Origin: JBEIFW01 sp044370695
GTDB taxonomy: Bacteria; Actinomycetota; Acidimicrobiia; Acidimicrobiales; Ilumatobacteraceae
NCBI GenBank assembly: GCA_044370695.1
Contig: JBILVB010000064.1
Coordinates: 1 to 19,547 of the forward strand
Length of the DNA: 19,547 nt
Direction: 5' to 3'
Of this stretch, positions 14,288 to 19,547 are shown piece after piece. Position numbers and translations under genes: made by a program. Numbering within the stretch: position 1 is the stretch's first letter; every line of letters starts with the position of its first letter. The notes beneath the pieces are model-generated. The model was not told where the DNA came from, made no database searches, and was given only the letters and a program-made list of their open reading frames with translations.

Positions 14288-14898
14288 CGGGTCGAGACCC
14301 GCAGCACCGACACGTCCTCGTTGTACCGGAACACCCGTCCGACCGGCCGGGGGAACGGGAACGACCGCACCGACACCACCCGCAGCCCGGCGTGCGACGC
14401 GAGCCGCGCGAGGGCGGCTCGATCGATCAGGCGGACGTGCGTCGGGTCGGTGCGCTGACCGGCCGATTGCGGCACGATGACGACGACCTTGCCGCCCTGG
14501 CGCACGTACGGCAGGTACCGCCGTACGAGCGCAACCCCGGCCTCCTCGTCGAGGTGTTCGAGCACGTGGGCGAACAGCAACGTGTCGAAACCGCACTCCG
14601 CTGCGCACGGCGACCGCTCGAATTCCTCCGGCGTGAACGCCTCGAACCCGCGCGACCGGCACTCCGCGACGCAGGCGCCGTTGTGGTCGACGCCCACCCC
14701 GCTCGCCGACGGGTCCGACGCCAGGTGGGCGAGGTTTCGACCGAGGCCGCACCCGACGTCGAGGGTTCGACCCGGCCGCAGCCGTCGGAGGTTCCACCGG
14801 TAGGGCGCTTGGACGTCGACCACCCGACGCAACCGGCCTCGGCGCTCGAGCCTGCGAAGCCGATCGGCGTAACTCGGTTCGACCGTCGACCGCACCAC
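14284..14898 (-). CDS. Class I SAM-dependent methyltransferase
   Basis: A 204-residue protein, start GTG 14898. Motif I is RTLDVGCGLGRNLAHLA (44-60), the acidic end of strand 2 is Asp71 in GVGVDHN, and a later strand ends in FDTLLFAHVLEHLDEE (104-119). That is the usual HxLEH block of methyltransferases of type 11/23. The C-terminal half continues the Rossmann fold (GGKVVVIVPQ). It is coupled to the DUF2142 gene by a 4-nt overlap, and a sugar or lipid-linked glycan is the likely acceptor, by context only. A minus-strand AACAAT hexamer (14905-14910) lies 6 nt before the GTG, compatible with a leaderless transcript divergent from sufC. Confidence 0.85.
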   Translation of the reverse strand: MVRSTVEPSYADRLRRLERRGRLRRVVDVQAPYRWNLRRLRPGRTLDVGCGLGRNLAHLASDPSASGVGVDHNGACVAECRSRGFEAFTPEEFERSPCAAECGFDTLLFAHVLEHLDEEAGVALVRRYLPYVRQGGKVVVIVPQSAGQRTDPTHVRLIDRAALARLASHAGLRVVSVRSFPFPRPVGRVFRYNEDVSVLRVSTR

Positions 14899-14904
14899 GG
14901 CCGC

Positions 14905-14910
14905 ATTGTT
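14905..14910 (-). promoter_or_regulatory. Candidate -10 element of the methyltransferase-DUF2142 unit
   Basis: The minus strand reads AACAAT, matching four of six positions of TATAAT, 6 nt before the GTG at 14898. It lies back to back with the sufC promoter. Confidence 0.3.
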
Positions 14911-14943
14911 GCCGATTTCCTACCCGACGATCCGGCTCCGACA

Positions 14944-14973
14944 TTTCTCCTATGGCCATAGTGGTAATACACT
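14944..14973 (+). promoter_or_regulatory. sufC promoter with palindromic operator candidate
   Basis: CTATGGCCATAG (14950-14961) is a perfect 12-bp palindrome; with its flanks an 18-bp imperfect repeat spans 14947-14964 (seven of nine arm positions pair). It lies directly upstream of TACACT (14968-14973), a -10 hexamer ending 7 nt before the sufC ATG. The palindrome would sit in the -10/-35 spacer, a good place for a repressor. Iron-sulfur regulators of the SufR/IscR type are candidates from knowledge of suf operons, but no known consensus is recognised. Confidence 0.5.
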
Positions 14974-14980
14974 TCCGCCC

Positions 14981-15753
<773 letters not shown>

Positions 15754-15757
<4 letters not shown>

Positions 15758-16998
15758 GCGCCGTCGGCGTGCCGCTCGACGCCGCCGCGGTGCGCAAGGA
15801 CTTCCCGGTGCTCGACCGGGTGATCCACGGTCGGCGGGTCGTCTACCTCGACTCGGCCGCCTCGTCGCAGAAGCCGAGGGCGGTCATCGAGTCGCTCACG
15901 CGGTTCTACGAAACCTCGTTCGCACCGATCCATCGCAGCGCCTACGAACTGGCCACCGAAGCGACCGAGGCCTACGAGACGGCCCGGCGCAAGGTCCGCC
16001 GGTTCATCAACGGCCGCCGCGACCACGAGGTCGTGTTCACCAAGAACGCCACCGAGAGCCTGAACCTGGTCGTCGGATCCTGGGGGCGGGCCAACCTCCA
16101 CGCCGGCGACGCCGTGGTGCTCACCCACCTCGAGCACCACGCCAACATCGTGCCGTGGCAGATGCTCGCGGCCGAGCGCGGGATCGAGCTGCGCTGGATC
16201 CCGCTCACCGCCGACGGCCGGCTCGATCTCACCGACCTCGACCGACTGCTCGACGGGGCCAAGGCGCTGTCGTTCTCGGCCATGTCGAACGTGCTCGGCA
16301 CGCTCACCCCGGTCCGCCAGCTCACCGACGCCGCCCACGCCCACGGGGCGATCGCCGTCGTCGACGCCTGCCAGTACGTGCCGCACCTGCCGACCGACGT
16401 GCAGGCGATGGGTGCCGACCTCGTCGCGTTCTCGTCGCACAAGATGTGCGGCCCGACCGGCGTCGGGGTGCTGTGGGGCCGCGAGGAACTGCTGGAGGCG
16501 ATGCCCCCGTTCCTGGGCGGCGGCCAGATGATCAGCGACGTGCGGCTCGACGGGTTCACCCCGGCCGAGCTCCCGGCCAAGTTCGAGGCCGGCACGCCCC
16601 CCATCGCCGAGGTCATCGGCCTCGGCGCTGCGGTCGACTACCTGAGCGAGCTCGGCATGGGCCGGGTGCGGGCCCACGAGATGGCCGTCACGGGCTACGC
16701 ACTGACCTCGCTGAAAGAGCGTTACGGCGACGACATCACCATCCACGGACCGACCGAGGTGGAGCACCGGGGTGGCGCCCTCAGCTTCGCCTTCCGCGGG
16801 GTGCACCCCCACGACATCAGCCAGGTGCTCGACCAGCACGGCGTGTGCGTGCGGGCCGGGCATCACTGCGCCAAACCGCTCATGCGCCTGCTCGGGGTCG
16901 GGGCTACGGCCCGGGCCAGCTTCTACGTGTACAACGACACCGACGACGTCGACGCCCTCGCCGAAGGCCTCGAGGGCACCTCGGCGTTCTTCCTGTAA
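15754..16998 (+). CDS. sufS: Cysteine desulfurase SufS
   Basis: A 414-residue PLP enzyme that takes sulfur from L-cysteine as a persulfide for Fe-S assembly. The start is GTG 15754, within the sufC stop. DSAASSQKP (33-41) opens the substrate site. THLEHHANIVPW (124-135) contains the His that stacks on PLP. VVDACQ (202-207) holds the Asp/Gln pair contacting the cofactor. Lys230 in SSHKMCGP forms the Schiff base, and Cys372 in RAGHHCAKPLM carries the persulfide. VRAGHHC and a short lobe around it mark the SufS group rather than IscS/NifS. sufU follows after 11 bp and is its sulfur-transfer partner. Nothing looks broken. Confidence 0.96.
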
Positions 16999-17009
16999 GG
17001 CAGGTGGCC

Positions 17010-17489
17010 ATGCCCGGACTCGAAGACCTCTACCGGGAGATCATCCTCGATCACTACAAGAGCCCGCGGAACCGGGGTCAGCTCGAGACACCCCCGGCGG
17101 TCAAGGTGGAAGGCCACAACCCGCTGTGCGGTGACGAGATCCAGGTTTACCTGCTGGTGCAAGGCGACCGGGTGGTCGACGTCCGGATCAGCGGTCAGGG
17201 CTGCTCGATAAGCCAGTCGTCGGCATCGATGATGTCGCAGGCGGTCAAGGGCAAGACCCTGAGCGAGGTGCGCGCGACGGTGCGCGCCTTCAAGTCGATG
17301 ATGTCGATCCACGAGCACGACCTCGGCGGAGACGGCGAGGAGGCGGCCCCGGACGAGGCTGCCTCGGCGGTCAAACTGGGCGACCTCGAAGCGCTCCGCG
17401 GCGTGGTCAAGTTCCCCGTGCGGATCAAGTGCGCAACGCTCGCGTGGAACACCCTGGTCCAAGGCATCGACGAGGCGACGACCGCCTGA
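17010..17489 (+). CDS. sufU: SufU-type zinc sulfurtransferase
   Basis: A 159-residue protein that accepts sulfur from SufS on a zinc-bound cysteine. The four expected ligands are seen: Cys40 and Asp42 in NPLCGDEI, Cys65 in GQGCSISQSSASMM and Cys141 in IKCATLAWNTL. The Asp and the residues around it separate it from scaffold IscU. The start is ATG 17010 with an AAGGCAGG ribosome-binding site; an in-frame GTG at 17004 would add two residues. The stretch between Cys65 and Cys141 is about 14 residues longer than in Bacillus subtilis SufU, with an acidic insert (about 102-119). It is the third gene of the suf unit; the sufT-like gene that often follows is absent. Confidence 0.95.
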   Translation: MPGLEDLYREIILDHYKSPRNRGQLETPPAVKVEGHNPLCGDEIQVYLLVQGDRVVDVRISGQGCSISQSSASMMSQAVKGKTLSEVRATVRAFKSMMSIHEHDLGGDGEEAAPDEAASAVKLGDLEALRGVVKFPVRIKCATLAWNTLVQGIDEATTA

Positions 17490-17528
17490 TCGCTCAAGTG
17501 CGACGACCGCCGGCCGATCCGTAGGCCG

Positions 17529-18413
17529 ATGCGGATTCCGAGGCGGGCGTGTGTCGCAGCATTCGCCGTCTTCGCCGTTCTCGGGCTCCCCGGCACCGCT
17601 CGTGCGCAGGCGACCGCTCCGGCCGATACCGCCTTCGCTGCCGTCGACCTTCTCGTCGCCGACACCCAGGTCCTGGTGGACACGCTGAAGACGAGCGCCG
17701 ACGACGCCGAGTCGATCACCAGGGCCGCGCGAGAGATCCCTCGCCTCGAGTCGTACGCAACGAGCGTGCAGCGAGACCTCGCTGCGGTCGGCGCCGGTGC
17801 ACCCGCAGCCGACCAGGCGTCGTGGGCCGTCCTGGAGGATCGGGTTCGGACGCTCGGGCTCCGGCTGTCGAGGGTCCAGGCCGACCTTGCGCTCGCTCGC
17901 CCTGCTGCCGTGTCGACCGTGGCCCAGGACCTCGAGACGCTCGTCGAGTTCGTTCGCAGTGCGAAGCGTGCCGTGACCGACGGCTGGAGCGCACGAGCCA
18001 TCGAACCGTTGACGACGGCGACGGTCGGGCTCGGCGGACTGAGCGCGTTCACGTTCGTCGTCGGCGCGCTGTTCGGCAAGCGCAACGGCGGGTCGGAGCG
18101 GCGTCGTGCGCTGTGGTCCGTCTCACTCAGCACGGTGCTGCTGGCGTTCGGCACGGGGCTCGCTGCGGCCATGCACCTGCAGTTCGTCCGCGCCGCTTCG
18201 CTCTCCGTCGTTTCCCTGCTCCCCGTCGGCGTGTTCGGCCTGATCGCGGTCGTCGTGCTCACCGAATCGCGACGATCACCGCACGCTGGGCAACACGTGA
18301 AGACGAACACCAGGGCGGCTCCGCTTCCCGAGGTTCGCGTCGACGAATCGGCCGGCATGATGATGTGGGGAGAGAAGCTCGACGCGCTCGAGCAGCTCCG
18401 ACGTCGCCCCTGA
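17529..18413 (+). CDS. Exported/membrane protein of unknown function
   Basis: A 294-residue protein. Residues 1-26 form a signal peptide (basic start, hydrophobic core, cleavage likely after ARA). The next part (about 30-155) is Ala/Asp-rich and heptad-like, suggesting an extracytoplasmic helical bundle or coiled coil. Three membrane helices follow at about 165-183, 196-215 and 223-244. A short charged tail ends near LDALEQL, and with this helix count it is probably cytoplasmic. I recognise no family. It lies 39 bp after sufU on the same strand but is unlike Fe-S proteins, so co-transcription would be incidental. A possible bidirectional terminator (18416-18455) follows. The regular protein-like composition makes coding likely. 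Confidence 0.7.
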   Translation: MRIPRRACVAAFAVFAVLGLPGTARAQATAPADTAFAAVDLLVADTQVLVDTLKTSADDAESITRAAREIPRLESYATSVQRDLAAVGAGAPAADQASWAVLEDRVRTLGLRLSRVQADLALARPAAVSTVAQDLETLVEFVRSAKRAVTDGWSARAIEPLTTATVGLGGLSAFTFVVGALFGKRNGGSERRRALWSVSLSTVLLAFGTGLAAAMHLQFVRAASLSVVSLLPVGVFGLIAVVVLTESRRSPHAGQHVKTNTRAAPLPEVRVDESAGMMMWGEKLDALEQLRRRP

Positions 18414-18415
18414 GC

Positions 18416-18455
18416 GAGGTGGAAGAGCTCGGGCATCGTGGGCGCGCCACACCTC
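18416..18455. terminator. Possible bidirectional terminator between convergent genes
   Basis: GAGGTG (18416-18421) and CACCTC (18450-18455) can pair around a loop that contains a further short GTGG/CCAC hairpin. It fills the 57-bp gap between two convergent genes, the only non-overlapping convergent junction in the window. The stem is short and lacks a T-tract. Confidence 0.3.
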
Positions 18456-18470
18456 CTGTCTCGGTCGGTG

Positions 18471-19034
18471 TCATCCATCGACCGGGTCGGCCGCGTCCCA
18501 CGGCACCGAACCGGACAACCAGTGGGTCACCTGCTCCGCCTGGTCGTTGCGGTGGAGATGGCGAGGCGGCGTCGCGAACGTGGCATACGGCGTGCAGCTC
18601 AACACCACTCGCCCCTCCTCGTTCACCATCTTCTCGACGAACGGTCGAAGCTCCTCGCCGAGCGGCGTGCCCGACATGCGCCCGGCGACCGCCATGGCGA
18701 CGTCGACGGTGAGTCCGAGGTCCCGTTCCACGGCGGCGTCGCAGTACACGGTGAGGTAGCCGACCGGCCATTTCTCGTCGAGCACCAGCAGGCTCACCTT
18801 GCCCGACCGCTCGACCGCCCGTGCCTTCGCACGGGCTCCCATCGTGGCGATGAGCAGTCGGCCGTCATCGGTCGGGACGTAGTAGACGACCGACTGTGCC
18901 GGACCGTCCTTGCGGCGCGCGTACGCGAGCACACCGGTCCGGTGGGTCTCGACGAACCGCCGTCGTTCCGACGGCAGCATGTCCCGGTCGGTGGGCAGCG
19001 CGAAGGGCTCGTCGGCCAACGGGAGCAGCTGCAT
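18471..19034 (-). CDS. PNPOx-like split-barrel flavin/F420-binding protein
   Basis: A 187-residue protein starting at ATG 19034. The N-terminal half has the split beta-barrel pattern of the pyridoxamine-phosphate-oxidase-like superfamily: FVETHRTGVLAYARRKDGPAQSVVYYVPTDDGRLLIATMGARAKARAVERSGKVSLLVLD (about 28-86). This includes the LLIATMGARAKARAVERSGKVSL segment typical of actinobacterial F420- or FMN-binding members of the Rv1155 type. The second half (about 105-187) is helical and less conserved. Such enzymes reduce small molecules or act in cofactor metabolism; the substrate is unknown and the cofactor cannot be decided from motifs alone. A TACCAT hexamer (19043-19048, minus) lies 8 nt before the ATG. 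It is transcribed toward the exported-protein gene. Confidence 0.8.
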   Translation of the reverse strand: MQLLPLADEPFALPTDRDMLPSERRRFVETHRTGVLAYARRKDGPAQSVVYYVPTDDGRLLIATMGARAKARAVERSGKVSLLVLDEKWPVGYLTVYCDAAVERDLGLTVDVAMAVAGRMSGTPLGEELRPFVEKMVNEEGRVVLSCTPYATFATPPRHLHRNDQAEQVTHWLSGSVPWDAADPVDG

Positions 19035-19042
19035 CGGCGCTC

Positions 19043-19048
19043 ATGGTA
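19043..19048 (-). promoter_or_regulatory. Candidate -10 element of the PNPOx-like gene (leaderless)
   Basis: The minus strand reads TACCAT (TANNNT), ending 8 nt before the ATG at 19034; no ribosome-binding site is apparent. Confidence 0.35.
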
Positions 19049-19174
19049 AGCACCCTGCGCCCTGGCCGCTCGACCGTCCCTGGGGGCGAACAACTTCAGT
19101 GATGGCTCCCAACGACGCTGAAGCTCGAATCCGCAGTCCCCCACCACGGTTCGGACGGCATTCCGGGCATGGCA

Positions 19175-19547
19175 TCAGGGTTCCTTCGACCACAACTCGT
19201 CGATGAACCGCTGGTCCTCGTCGAAAAGCCAACACTCACGCAGTTTCTCGTCCTGCACTCGGTAGAGCAGGACCCTCTGAACACGTCGCGGCGGGTTCCC
19301 CAGATCTTCTATCGCGAGCAGTGCGCCGAGCGAGTCGCCCACCATCACGTCCCTCACATCCACGAGTTTCCGAGATGTTCGAACCGACGCCTGCCCCAAC
19401 GCCGCGAATGCTGCGTCCCGGCCTCGGTGAGTACCAGCCAATGGGCTGTCGCCCATGTAGTGGAGTTCGATGTCGTCGTGGTATGCGGCGAGCACCTTCT
19501 CGAGATCGGATGCAAGCCAGGCTTGGGCATACGACCGAAGCACTCTC
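19175..19547 (-). CDS. SnoaL/NTF2-like protein (5' partial)
   Basis: At least 122 residues of a small cone-shaped NTF2-fold protein. The opening LRSYAQAWLASDLEKVLAAYHDDIELHYMGDSPLAGTHRGRDAAFAAL is the typical N-terminal helix pair and first strand of SnoaL-like (DUF4440-type) proteins. The middle VRDVMVGDSLGALLAIED and C-terminal VQRVLLYRVQDEKLRECWLFDEDQRFIDELW complete the curved sheet. A GTG at 19543 could be the start, but the frame is still open at the window edge and family members usually have some ten residues more, so it is called partial. The family covers isomerases, cyclases and many proteins of unknown role. Base composition looks less GC-rich than its neighbours. The 140-bp spacer to the next gene holds only weak repeats. 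Confidence 0.8.
   Translation of the reverse strand, partial: RVLRSYAQAWLASDLEKVLAAYHDDIELHYMGDSPLAGTHRGRDAAFAALGQASVRTSRKLVDVRDVMVGDSLGALLAIEDLGNPPRRVQRVLLYRVQDEKLRECWLFDEDQRFIDELWSKEP

Noticed and set aside
11776..14963. Shared 9-mer GCCATAGTG in two divergent promoter regions (11776 and 14955)
   Set aside because: A match this short is expected many times by chance in a window of this size, and the flanks differ.
17195..18478. 427-codon minus-strand frame opposite sufU and the exported protein
   Set aside because: Ser/Arg/Thr-rich translation without domain signals; the plus strand has a signal peptide and membrane helices.
19094..19123. CTTCAG-N18-CTGAAG inverted repeat in the spacer after the SnoaL-like gene
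   Set aside because: A 6-bp stem with an 18-nt loop is too weak and too far from the stop to call a terminator.

Overview
The window is very GC-rich (roughly 70 % by eye) and almost fully coding. It carries about 24 protein genes and no RNA genes, insertion sequences or CRISPR. High GC, many GTG starts, ATGA/GTGA start-stop overlaps, a sufC-sufS-sufU run, a GT2-DUF2304 pair, DUF2142 and Phd/VapC genes all suggest an actinobacterium. A lineage near Acidimicrobiia/Ilumatobacter is possible, but that placement is inference.

Left part (1-7591): a cell-surface polysaccharide neighbourhood. It holds the 3' end of a flippase-like membrane protein, a GT4 glycosyltransferase, a DUF268 protein of methyltransferase type, a large GT-C/YfhO-like membrane protein and a galE-type UDP-glucose 4-epimerase. 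Between these lie an alpha/beta hydrolase coupled to a tiny cysteine-rich protein, and a membrane-anchored protein of unknown function.

Middle (7643-10709): an acyl-CoA dehydrogenase with a strong hairpin terminator; a divergent Phd/VapB-VapC toxin-antitoxin pair whose start overlaps a perfect palindromic operator candidate; a 142-bp spacer packed with inverted repeats; and a metallo-beta-lactamase-fold hydrolase coupled to a small unknown gene.

Second glycan block (10626-14898): a dolichol-phosphate-mannose-synthase-like GT2 with its DUF2304 partner, a rhamnosyltransferase-like GT2, a DUF2142 multi-pass membrane protein and a SAM methyltransferase. With the left part this gives sugar nucleotide supply, cytoplasmic glycosyltransfer, polyprenyl-linked sugar transfer, membrane-embedded transfer and export.

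Right part (14950-19547): sufC-sufS-sufU (Fe-S cluster assembly) behind a palindromic promoter, but without sufB or sufD beside them. Then come an exported membrane protein of unknown function, a PNPOx-like split-barrel flavin/F420 protein and a SnoaL-like protein cut by the window edge.

Three architectural traits stand out. Four of five convergent gene pairs overlap tail to tail (22, 4, 84 and 72 bp). Many uncoupled genes have a TANNNT -10 hexamer only 6-8 nt before the start codon, suggesting leaderless mRNAs. Inverted repeats lie on or next to the predicted promoters of the toxin-antitoxin and suf operons. I found no clearly new multi-gene defence or biosynthetic system.
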